Shown here in pieces: positions 1 through 5,567 of a DNA stretch of 7,066 nt. Made by a program: the position numbers and the translations under genes. The DNA comes from JBBSMX01 sp038232935 (lineage in GTDB: Bacteria; Bacteroidota; Rhodothermia; Rhodothermales; JANQRZ01). Position 1 is the stretch's first letter; each line of letters starts with the position of its first letter. The notes under the pieces are model-generated. The model worked only from the letters and a program-made list of their open reading frames with translations, had not been told where the DNA came from and made no database searches. The stretch lies in assembly GCA_038232935.1 (NCBI GenBank), contig JBBSMX010000177.1, positions 1-7,066 on the forward strand. The letters are read 5' to 3'.

Positions 1-77
1 GCGCCTTCGGCGGTGAGTGTCTCGACGCGGCGGAGCTTGGTGATGATCTGCTCGGGGGTGTGATTGGTCTTCTTCAT
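1..77 (-). CDS. IS3-family transposase OrfA, N-terminal fragment cut by the window edge
   Basis: Reading the minus strand from the ATG at 77-75 gives 25 uninterrupted codons, beginning MKKTNHTPEQIITKLRR and running off the left edge at position 1. The pattern basic start, then TPEQIITKLRRVETLTAEG, is the start of the helix-turn-helix OrfA protein of IS3-family elements, whose members commonly begin with forms like K-R-(H/Y)-x-PEQIxxKLR and then a short Leu/Glu-rich helix. OrfA binds the element ends and is normally joined to the DDE integrase OrfB by a -1 programmed frameshift; OrfB would lie left of the window. No Shine-Dalgarno precedes the ATG; instead a hairpin ends one base before it. 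The call rests on 25 residues, so the IS3 family is likely but the subgroup is not decidable. Confidence 0.72.
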   Translation of the reverse strand, partial: MKKTNHTPEQIITKLRRVETLTAEG

Positions 78-78
78 C

Positions 79-103
79 GTGCTGCGGGTTTAGGACGCAG
101 CAC
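79..103 (-). promoter_or_regulatory. Hairpin abutting the transposase start codon
   Basis: GTGCTGCG (79-86) and CGCAGCAC (96-103) form a perfect 8-bp stem with a 9-nt loop. In the minus-strand transcript the stem ends one base before the OrfA ATG. A Bacteroidota-like -7 element, TATGTTAG (110-103, compare TAnnTTTG), sits just upstream, so a transcript starting from it would begin inside the first arm and lack the complete hairpin. Transcripts entering from outside the IS would carry it and could hide the initiation region, as is known for IS10 and IS50. The stem is seen directly; the regulatory role and the promoter are inference. Confidence 0.45.
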
Positions 104-122
104 TAACATAGGAACTGGATCA

Positions 123-1088
123 GATTACCGGGAGCACTCCAACCTCCCTATCCAGCATAACGCCGCGCTGGAGTCATTGGCGGGTCTCTCGGGTCTCACC
201 TCCGTCGGCGGCGGTCTCTTCATCAATAGCAATGACTTGCTGGCATCGCTGTCGGGGCTGGAGAACATCACCTCCGTCGGCGGACGCCTCAGCATCAGGG
301 ATAATGATGCGCTGGTCGACTGCGTGTGCGGCCTGACTGGTCTCATCTCCGGGGATCCTCCCGTGTTCACCGGCGTCGCGGGCACGGTCACCATTACCGG
401 CAATGCGTTCGGTGGCCGATGCCTCTCTCCCGAGATCGTGCTCGCGAGCCCCTGCGATCCCGGCGGGCCGCCCGACGAGAGCCCGCCGGTGTGCGGCGTG
501 ATCGACCAAGCGTTCAACGGCCCCGGCGAAGCTCTTTCCGCTATCACTACCATCGTTTCCGATTTCGAGAGTGGGATCGCCAGCGTCCGCTTCACCAGCC
601 TCGTGAACCTCCGCGGGTACGTGGACGGCGCCGGCCCCTTCAGCCGAAACGACACGTACACCACACCAAACCCGAACCCGACGCGCGTCGCCATTCACGG
701 CGAGCGGATCAGCTACGACACCGGGGGGCGGATCGTGGTGACGGTGACGAACGGGGTCGGGCTCTCGTCCACGTGCGACCCCGTCGTGAAGGAACTCGAC
801 GGGGCGGTGCCGGAGGCGACGGCGCTGCTGGGGGCCTACCCCAACCCGGCCCGCGTGGGAAGCGCGGACGCGGTGGCGGTCCCGTTCCACCTGGCGGAGC
901 CGGGCCGGGTGCGGCTCGTGGTCTACGACGCGCTCGGGCGTGAGGTGGCCGTGCTGGCCGACGAGGAACTAAGCGGGGGGGCGTACAAGGCCCTGCTCGA
1001 TGCGCGGAGCCTGGCCTCGGGGACGTACGTCGTGCGGATGACGGCGGAGGGGTTCGTGGCGACGCAGCGGCTGACGGTGGTGAAGTAG
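123..1088 (+). pseudogene. T9SS-sorted LRR/receptor L-domain-like surface protein, 5'-truncated by the IS
   Basis: An open frame enters from the IS side and ends in TAG at 1086-1088. It can be read back to a GTG at 60, but that codon lies inside the transposase gene and the first ~22 residues would be IS sequence, so it is not a credible native start. The remaining protein has three 24-residue repeats (144-359) of the form LxIxxNxxLxSLxGLxxLTSVGGx, then a Cys-containing cap (CVCGL, later RCLSPEI). Next comes a middle region containing SSTCDP, and finally a C-terminal T9SS type A sorting domain from about 810: YPNPAR at 837-854, VRLVVYDALGREV, GTYVVRM, ending in VVK. Proteins of this kind are exported by Sec, delivered to the surface by T9SS and anchored or released there; ligands are unknown. 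The signal peptide and earlier repeats are missing here, so the copy is probably inactive unless a start inside the IS drives it. A hairpin follows at 1117. Confidence 0.68.
144..359 (+). repeat. Three tandem 24-residue leucine-rich / L-domain repeats
   Basis: Three consecutive 72-nt units encode repeats starting LPIQHN (144-215), LFINSN (216-287) and LSIRDN (288-359). The first two end in TSVGG. At DNA level a 16-nt identity, tcacctccgtcggcgg, recurs at 196-211 and 268-283, exactly 72 nt apart. The third unit diverges into a Cys-containing cap (VDCVCGLTGL), marking the C-terminal end of the solenoid. The first unit follows directly on the IS junction, so further repeats have probably been lost. 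Confidence 0.8.
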
Positions 1089-1116
1089 GGGCGCTGCCAC
1101 CACTGACGAATCAGAG

Positions 1117-1149
1117 GGGCGGGACGCGTGTCGCGAGCGCGTCCCGCCC
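1117..1149. terminator. GC-rich hairpin between convergent genes
   Basis: GGGCGGGACGCG (1117-1128) and CGCGTCCCGCCC (1138-1149) are a perfect 12-bp inverted repeat with a 9-nt loop, 28 nt after the stop of the sorting-domain gene and 73 nt before the stop of the oppositely oriented hydroxylase. The position between convergent genes fits a bidirectional terminator. No T-run follows on either strand, so it is not a textbook intrinsic terminator; it could also act as an mRNA 3'-end stabiliser. The rest of the gap, 1150-1222, shows nothing clear. Confidence 0.6.
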
Positions 1150-1222
1150 GCTCCACCGCGAGGCCGGGATCACAGGCGAGCGCCCGATCTGTGGTGCCGG
1201 GCCGTTGCTTTATGTCCCCGCT

Positions 1223-3514
1223 TCAGCCCTCCATCTCGCGCTGCCGCTCGAAGAGCCGCTCGAAGGGGCGCTTGCCGGAGAGGTACTGCGGCGGCCACCA
1301 CTGCTCCGTGTAGCCGAGGTCGGCGGCGGCGCGGAGGGTCCACTGCGGGTCGGAGAGGTGCGGCCGCGCGAGCAGGCAGAGGTCGGCGCGGCCGGAGGCG
1401 ATGATGGAGTTGACGTGGTCGGGCTCGTAGATATTCCCCACGGCCATCGTGGCGACGCCGGCTTCGAGCCGGATGCGCTCGGCGAAGGGCGTCTGGAACA
1501 TCCGCCCGTAGACCGGCGACTGGTCCGGCGAGACCTGCCCGCTCGACACGTCGATCACATCTGCACCGTGCGCGGCGAACTGCCGGGCGATCTCGACGGC
1601 GTCCCCGACCTCGATCCCACCATCGACCCAATCGTGCGCCGAGATGCGGACGCTGATCGGTTTCTCGTCGGGCCACACAGCGCGAACGGCGTCGAAGACT
1701 TCGAGCGGATAGCGCATCCGGTTGTCGAGCGAGCCGCCGTAGTCGTCGTCGCGTCGGTTCGTGAGCGGCGAGAGGAACGACGAGAGGAGGTAGCCGTGGG
1801 CGCAGTGCAACTCCAGCAGGTCGAACCCGGCGTCGATTCCGCGCCGGGCAGCGGCGGCGAAGGCGTCGCGGACAGCGTCCATGTCGGCCCGCGTCATCGC
1901 GCGCGGCGTCGGCATCGACGGGACGTAAGGGAGCGGCGAGGGGGCGATCAGCTCCCACCCATCGTCGAGCGGGACGGTGTCTTTGCCACCCGCTTCCCAC
2001 GGTCGCCGCGTCGAGCCTTTTCGCCCGGCGTGGCCGAGTTGGAGGGCGAATTTCGCGGGCGAGTTGGCGTGCGCGAAGTCCACGACCGTGCGCCACGCCG
2101 CCGTCTGCTGGTCGTTCCACAGCCCGGCGCAGCCCGGCGTGATCCGTCCGTCCGGCGTGACGCACGTCATCTCGGTGAAGAGCAGCCCGGCCCCGCCGAG
2201 CGCCCGCGCGCCGAAGTGGACGAGGTGGAAGTCCGTCGGCAGGCCGTCCTCGGCCGAGTACATCGCCATCGGCGAGACGGCGATGCGGTTGGGGAGTCTC
2301 AGGTCGCGGAGCCGGAACGGGAGGAACATCGGCGGGACGGGCTCTGCCACGGCCCCATCGGTGAGGGCCCCGGCGAGCCAGCGCTCGTAGCCTTCGAGCC
2401 AGCCCCGGTCGCGGAGGCGGAGGTTCTCGTGGCTGACGCGCTGGCTCCGGGTGAGCAGGCTGTACGCGAACTGCTCCGGCGCGAGGTGCCCGCGCAGCTC
2501 GACCGACTCGAACCACTCGGTCGAGTTGCGCGCCGCGTTCTGGAGCTTCAGCACCTCGACGCGGCGCTCGTCTTCGTAGTCCGAGAGCACCGCGCACAGG
2601 TCCTCGCCCTCCCGCTCGATCAGCTTGTCTGCGAGGACGATGGCGCTTTCGAGCGCGAGTTTCGTCCCACTGCCGATCGAGAAGTGCGCACTCGCGGCGG
2701 CGTCACCGAGGAGGACCACGTTCTGCCAGTGCCAGCGCTCGTTCGTCACTTTCGGGAACGTGACCCACATCGCGGGGCCGTCGAGGTGCGGGCTGTTGTC
2801 GAGGAGGGCGTGGCCGTCGAGGAGGTCGGCGAAGAGGGCCTCGCAGAAGGCGATGCTCTCGGCCTTCGACCTCCGGTCCAGCCCGGCGGCGCGCCACGCC
2901 TCCTCCCGGCACTCGACGATGAACGTGCTCGTGTCCTCGGAGAACTGGTAGCAGTGCGCCTGAAACCATCCCCACTCGGTCTCGCGGAAATCGAAGGTGA
3001 AGGCGGGGAACGGGCGGTGCGTCCCGAGCCACGTGAACTTGTTCTGCTGCGGCTCGACGGTCGGCCGAAAGTGCTCGGCGAGGGCAGCGCGGACCGCGCT
3101 GTTGACCCCGTCCGCCGCCACGACGAGGTCCGCGTCGAGCGCAGCAGGATCGCTGACGCGGCGCTCGTAGTGGAGCGCGACGCCGAGCGCTTCGGCGCGG
3201 GCTGAGAGGATCTCCATAAACCGGTGCCGCCCGACGCCGATGAAGCCGTGCCCGGAGGAGCGGAGCACGCGGTCGCGGAAGCGCACCTCGATGTCGTCCC
3301 AGTGGGCGAGGCTCGCGGTGGTCTCGCGCGCCACGGGCTCGTCGGCGGCGCGGAGGTTCTCCATCGTCCCGTCGGAGAAGACGATGCCCCAGCCGAACGT
3401 GTTGCCGCGCGGGTTTTGCTCGTAGACGGCCACGTCCCAGTCGGTTCGGGCCTTTTTGAGGAGGATCGAGAGGAAGAGGCCGGCGGGGCCTCCGCCGATG
3501 CAGGCAACGGTCAC
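1223..3514 (-). CDS. Bifunctional salicylyl-CoA 5-hydroxylase / 2-aminobenzoyl-CoA monooxygenase-reductase-like flavoenzyme
   Basis: This 763-residue protein joins two flavoenzymes. Residues 1-~385 are a PHBH-fold FAD monooxygenase: GGGPAGL at 7-13 (dinucleotide fold), ADGVNS at 134-139, and GDAAASAHFSIGSGTKLALE at 270-289 contacting FAD. Residues ~394-763 are an Old-Yellow-Enzyme domain: NRIAVSPMAMYS (409-420), QLGHAGRKG (492-500), ELHCAHGYLL (568-577) with His570 and His573, the loop SPLTNRRDDDYGGSLDNR (582-599), VRIS with Arg623, and a C-terminal phosphate-binding VGNI. The Cys that regulates YqjM-type enzymes in SPMC is Ala417 here. The same two-domain order is known in SdgC (salicylyl-CoA 5-hydroxylation) and in anthraniloyl-CoA monooxygenase/reductase, which hydroxylates and then reduces the ring of 2-aminobenzoyl-CoA in aerobic tryptophan/anthranilate catabolism. 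Which substrate is used cannot be told; no CoA ligase or beta-oxidation gene lies nearby. The start is GTG (3514-3512), fixed by the FAD motif and the lack of any upstream ATG; no Shine-Dalgarno is seen. Cytoplasmic. Confidence 0.88.
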   Translation of the reverse strand: MTVACIGGGPAGLFLSILLKKARTDWDVAVYEQNPRGNTFGWGIVFSDGTMENLRAADEPVARETTASLAHWDDIEVRFRDRVLRSSGHGFIGVGRHRFMEILSARAEALGVALHYERRVSDPAALDADLVVAADGVNSAVRAALAEHFRPTVEPQQNKFTWLGTHRPFPAFTFDFRETEWGWFQAHCYQFSEDTSTFIVECREEAWRAAGLDRRSKAESIAFCEALFADLLDGHALLDNSPHLDGPAMWVTFPKVTNERWHWQNVVLLGDAAASAHFSIGSGTKLALESAIVLADKLIEREGEDLCAVLSDYEDERRVEVLKLQNAARNSTEWFESVELRGHLAPEQFAYSLLTRSQRVSHENLRLRDRGWLEGYERWLAGALTDGAVAEPVPPMFLPFRLRDLRLPNRIAVSPMAMYSAEDGLPTDFHLVHFGARALGGAGLLFTEMTCVTPDGRITPGCAGLWNDQQTAAWRTVVDFAHANSPAKFALQLGHAGRKGSTRRPWEAGGKDTVPLDDGWELIAPSPLPYVPSMPTPRAMTRADMDAVRDAFAAAARRGIDAGFDLLELHCAHGYLLSSFLSPLTNRRDDDYGGSLDNRMRYPLEVFDAVRAVWPDEKPISVRISAHDWVDGGIEVGDAVEIARQFAAHGADVIDVSSGQVSPDQSPVYGRMFQTPFAERIRLEAGVATMAVGNIYEPDHVNSIIASGRADLCLLARPHLSDPQWTLRAAADLGYTEQWWPPQYLSGKRPFERLFERQREMEG

Positions 3515-3609
3515 GGGTGCGGGGTCAAGGTTGGTAGATGTTACGAATCTGATAGAACCCGAGGCGGATCATCGCCGTTTCTGCCCCTCCCAACAATCCT
3601 CTGCTTCCT

Positions 3610-4107
3610 ATGAACGACGCCACCAAGACTTCCGCCAAGATTTCTGCCTCCGGCTACGACCTCACGCCCCTCCGCGGCGAAGCGCGCGACCGTGCCGCCG
3701 ACGACGCGGGCCTCAGCGCCGAGGAGCGCCGCATCCTCCTCGACCACGGCACCGAGCGCCCCGGCTGCGGCCTCCTCCTCGACAACAAAGAAGACGGGAT
3801 CTACGCCTGCCACCTCTGCGGGCTACCGCTCTTCAGGAGCGACGCGAAGTTCGAGTCCGGCACCGGCTGGCCCAGCTTCTTCCAGCCCGTCGACCCCGAG
3901 CACATCCGCGACCTGCGCGACATCTCACATTTTATGATCCGTACCGAGACCCGGTGCGCCCGGTGCGACGGCCACCTCGGTCACGTCTTCTCCGACGGCC
4001 CCCCGCCGACCGGGAACCGCTACTGCATGAACTCGGCCGCGCTGGAGTTCTTCCCCAAAGGCACCGAGCCCGAGCAGCGCACGGCCGAACATCCCACCGG
4101 GTCGTAG
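3610..4107 (+). CDS. msrB: Peptide-methionine (R)-S-oxide reductase, zinc-binding type
   Basis: This 165-residue cytoplasmic enzyme reduces the R epimer of methionine sulfoxide in proteins, normally recycled by thioredoxin. The fold signature is clear: HGTERP (46-51), two zinc-binding pairs C67xxC70 and C116xxC119, GTGWPSFF (84-91), CDGHLGHVFSDGP (119-131) and the catalytic Cys139 in RYCMNSAAL. The resolving Cys found in many MsrBs at GCGWPSF is Thr here; Cys53 in GTERPGCG is the candidate substitute, a position used for resolution in some other MsrBs (from memory). The first ~35 residues are a polar, weakly conserved extension with no signal peptide. The ATG at 3610 is the natural start; no Shine-Dalgarno precedes it. 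The gene is divergent from the hydroxylase (95-nt gap) and converges on ruvC with 9 nt between the stops, so the two mRNAs probably overlap at their 3' ends. Confidence 0.95.
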   Translation: MNDATKTSAKISASGYDLTPLRGEARDRAADDAGLSAEERRILLDHGTERPGCGLLLDNKEDGIYACHLCGLPLFRSDAKFESGTGWPSFFQPVDPEHIRDLRDISHFMIRTETRCARCDGHLGHVFSDGPPPTGNRYCMNSAALEFFPKGTEPEQRTAEHPTGS

Positions 4108-4116
4108 CGCCCAACG

Positions 4117-4650
4117 CTAGGTAATGCGACCGGGGTTGGCGGCGACGAAGCTCTTCCAGTCCTTGAACTTCCCCGTCGGGCCGGCCTCGACGCGGTGGAG
4201 GTGGCAGAGCGCGACGGCGAGGGCGTCGGATGCGTCGAGCCCCCGGTCGTCGGAGAGGCCGAGTTGGGCGCGGAGCATGAACCACACCTGCTCCTTCGCC
4301 GCGTTCCCGTTGCCGACGACGGCCTTTTTGATCTCGCGCGGGGCATACTGCGTGACGGGGATCTCGCGGTCGAGCGCGGCCTTCATCACGAACCCCTGCA
4401 CTTGCCCGAGCTTGAGCATGGCCTGCGCGTTCTTCCCCATGAACGGCATCTCGATGGCGAGCTCGTCCGGGACGTGCTTCGCGATGAGCGCGTCCACGGC
4501 CTCGCCGATCCGCTGGAGCCGCACCATCAGGTCGAGCTTCTCCGGCGGGTTGATCGAGCCGTAGTCGACGACCGTCTCGCGCCGGCCCACGGCTTCGATC
4601 ACGCCGTAGCCGGTGTGCCGCGTGCCGGGGTCGATGCCGAGGACGATCAT
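4117..4650 (-). CDS. ruvC: Crossover junction endodeoxyribonuclease RuvC
   Basis: This 177-residue protein is the RuvC Holliday-junction resolvase, which cuts four-way junctions symmetrically as a dimer together with the RuvAB branch-migration motor. The four acidic catalytic residues are present: Asp7 in GIDPGT, Glu67 in AIEMPF, and Asp139 and Asp142 in DASDALAVALCH. They match E. coli Asp7, Glu66, Asp138 and Asp141. REIKKAVVGNGNAAKEQV, just before the last pair, is also typical. The ATG at 4650 is chosen because MIVLGIDPGT is the family N-terminus; the in-frame ATG at 4677 would add nine residues (MPLTLYPFP) encoded by the pyrimidine-rich intergenic repeat. There is no Shine-Dalgarno: the leader directly before the ATG is a C/T tract. 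It lies downstream of yebC in the same direction, a common pairing, with a structured 97-nt spacer. ruvA and ruvB are not in the window. Confidence 0.95.
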   Translation of the reverse strand: MIVLGIDPGTRHTGYGVIEAVGRRETVVDYGSINPPEKLDLMVRLQRIGEAVDALIAKHVPDELAIEMPFMGKNAQAMLKLGQVQGFVMKAALDREIPVTQYAPREIKKAVVGNGNAAKEQVWFMLRAQLGLSDDRGLDASDALAVALCHLHRVEAGPTGKFKDWKSFVAANPGRIT

Positions 4651-4689
4651 GGGAAAAGGGTAAAGGGTGAGGGGCAAAGGGTAAAAGGG
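4651..4689 (+). repeat. Six-G-tract quadruplex-forming motif / repeated AAAGGGTAAAAGGG-like units
   Basis: The plus strand has G-tracts at 4651-4653, 4658-4660, 4665-4667, 4671-4674, 4679-4681 and 4687-4689, separated by A-rich loops of 3-5 nt. This fits the G3+N1-7 quadruplex rule with two tracts to spare. The stretch also contains two direct copies of a GGGTAAA(A)GGG-type unit, and the inverted copy is at 4730-4740. It lies on the template strand for ruvC, immediately upstream of its start codon. Confidence 0.6.
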
Positions 4690-4746
4690 AGCACGCTCGA
4701 TGGGGAGCGGGACCGCGCTCGGTCCGCCGCCCTTTTACCCGTTCCC
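4651..4746 (-). promoter_or_regulatory. Structured yebC-ruvC intergenic leader with alternative pairings
   Basis: In minus-strand RNA the spacer begins one base after the yebC stop with GGGAACGGGTAAAAGGG (4746-4730). Its last 11 bases pair perfectly with CCCTTTTACCC (4689-4679), enclosing a second hairpin GGACCG/CGGTCC with an AGCG loop (4725-4710). A second, imperfect partner, CCCTTTACCCTTTTCCC (4667-4651), abuts the ruvC ATG and could pair with the same 5' arm through two single-base bulges and one mismatch. The two pairings exclude each other, and ribosomes ending yebC would cover the shared arm. The complementarity is seen directly; a regulatory effect on ruvC is inference. No U-run follows, so it is not an obvious intrinsic terminator. 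Confidence 0.45.
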
Positions 4747-4747
4747 T

Positions 4748-5497
4748 CTACTCTGCGAGCGAAGCGAGCGTGGCCTCGTTCATCTCCAGGGTCGTATAGA
4801 CATCCTGCACGTCCTGCAACTCTTCGAGGGCGTCGACGAGCCGGAGCACTTTGGCAGCGTCGTCCGGGCCGAGGGCAGTCGTCAGCGTGGGGATACGGAC
4901 GAGGGCGGCCTCCTTCGGTTCGATGTCGGCCTCTTCGAGCGCGTTCTGCACGGCGGCGAACTCCTCCATCGGCGTCGTGACGACAAACGTGCCGTCTTCC
5001 CGTTTGAGGTCCTCCGCCCCGGCCTCGGCCACGAGCAGGAACAGCTCGTCCTCGTCCTGCCCCTCCGTGGCGATCTCGATCTCGCCCTTCCGGTCGAACA
5101 GGTAGGCCACCGAGCCGGTCGTGCCGAGATTCCCGCCGTACTTCGTAAAGGCGTGGCGGACGTCGGCGACGGTCCGGTTGGTATTGTCGGTGAGGCACTC
5201 GACGAAGATCGCCACGCCGCCGGGGGCATAGCCCTCGTAGGTCATCTCCTCGTAATCGGCTCCCGCGATCTCGCCCGTCCCGCGCTTGATGGCGCGCTCC
5301 ATGTTGTCCTTCGGCATGTTCTCCGACTTCGCCTTGTCGACGGCGAGGGCGAGGCGCGGGTTCATCTCGACGTTGCCGCCGCCTTCCCTTGCGGCGATCA
5401 TAATGTCGCGCGTGATGCGCGCCCAGATTTTGGAGCGGCGCGCATCGGTGGCGCCCTTCTTACGTTTGATCTTCGACCACTTGCTGTGTCCGGACAT
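4748..5497 (-). CDS. yebC: YebC/PmpR family protein
   Basis: This 249-residue protein has the usual YebC length and signatures: MSGHSKWSKIKRKKGATDAR at the N-terminus (basic domain 1), the EMNPRLALAVDKAKSENMPKD region (44-64), YEGYAPGGVAIFVECLTDN (87-105) and NRTVADVRHAFTKYGGNLG (107-125), followed by GSVAYLFDRKG. The family was long annotated as a DNA-binding transcriptional regulator (PmpR); more recent work assigns some members a role at the ribosome in relieving stalls at proline-rich stretches. Which applies here cannot be read from sequence. It is upstream of ruvC in the same orientation and 70 nt downstream of the D-threonine aldolase-like gene. The ATG at 5497 is fixed by the conserved N-terminus. 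No Shine-Dalgarno is visible; a TATATTTC element is centred about 30 nt upstream. Confidence 0.95.
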   Translation of the reverse strand: MSGHSKWSKIKRKKGATDARRSKIWARITRDIMIAAREGGGNVEMNPRLALAVDKAKSENMPKDNMERAIKRGTGEIAGADYEEMTYEGYAPGGVAIFVECLTDNTNRTVADVRHAFTKYGGNLGTTGSVAYLFDRKGEIEIATEGQDEDELFLLVAEAGAEDLKREDGTFVVTTPMEEFAAVQNALEEADIEPKEAALVRIPTLTTALGPDDAAKVLRLVDALEELQDVQDVYTTLEMNEATLASLAE

Positions 5498-5525
5498 AGC
5501 TGTGTATTCGTCTGCGTGGAGAGGG

Positions 5526-5533
5526 GAAATATA
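5526..5533 (-). promoter_or_regulatory. Candidate -7 element for yebC-ruvC
   Basis: The minus strand reads TATATTTC at 5533-5526, matching the Bacteroidota TAnnTTTG element at all but the last base. It lies in the 70-nt gap between the upstream gene and yebC, about 30 nt before the ATG, which would give a leader of roughly 20 nt. It is a sharp AT-rich island in GC-rich surroundings. No good -33 TTTG box is found at the expected distance, so this is a suggestion only. Confidence 0.35.
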
Positions 5534-5567
5534 CGCGCGAGCCTGCCCGCCCGAGCCAGTGCCCCCG

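Larger units (their letters stand above)
1..122 (-). mobile_element. End of an IS3-family insertion sequence (upstream terminus, partial)
   Basis: The OrfA fragment begins at 77 on the minus strand, so the IS terminus should lie a few tens of bases to the right. In the minus direction a plausible terminus reads TGATCCAGTTCCTATGTTAG, starting at 122; IS3-family inverted repeats usually begin with TG. Just to the right, from about 144, an in-frame repeat protein begins mid-repeat, which agrees with an insertion junction somewhere between about 120 and 143. The exact boundary, the second inverted repeat and any target-site duplication cannot be established because the other end of the element is outside the window. 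Confidence 0.55.

Noticed and set aside
60..122. GTG at 60 as the true start of the sorting-domain protein
   Set aside because: The codon lies inside the opposite-strand transposase gene, and the first ~20 residues do not resemble a signal peptide or an L-domain repeat.
1205..3205. 666-codon open frame on the plus strand
   Set aside because: It is the antisense of the hydroxylase-reductase gene, has no recognisable domains and shows the Arg/Glu/Val/Ala-rich composition typical of shadow frames in high-GC DNA.
3515..3609. Promoters in the divergent hydroxylase-msrB gap
   Set aside because: I looked for TAnnTTTG with an upstream TTTG box on both strands and found only poor partial matches.
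4651..4677. Upstream ATG at 4677 for ruvC
   Set aside because: The added nine residues are encoded by the repeat tract and are not part of the RuvC family N-terminus, which begins at MIVLGID.
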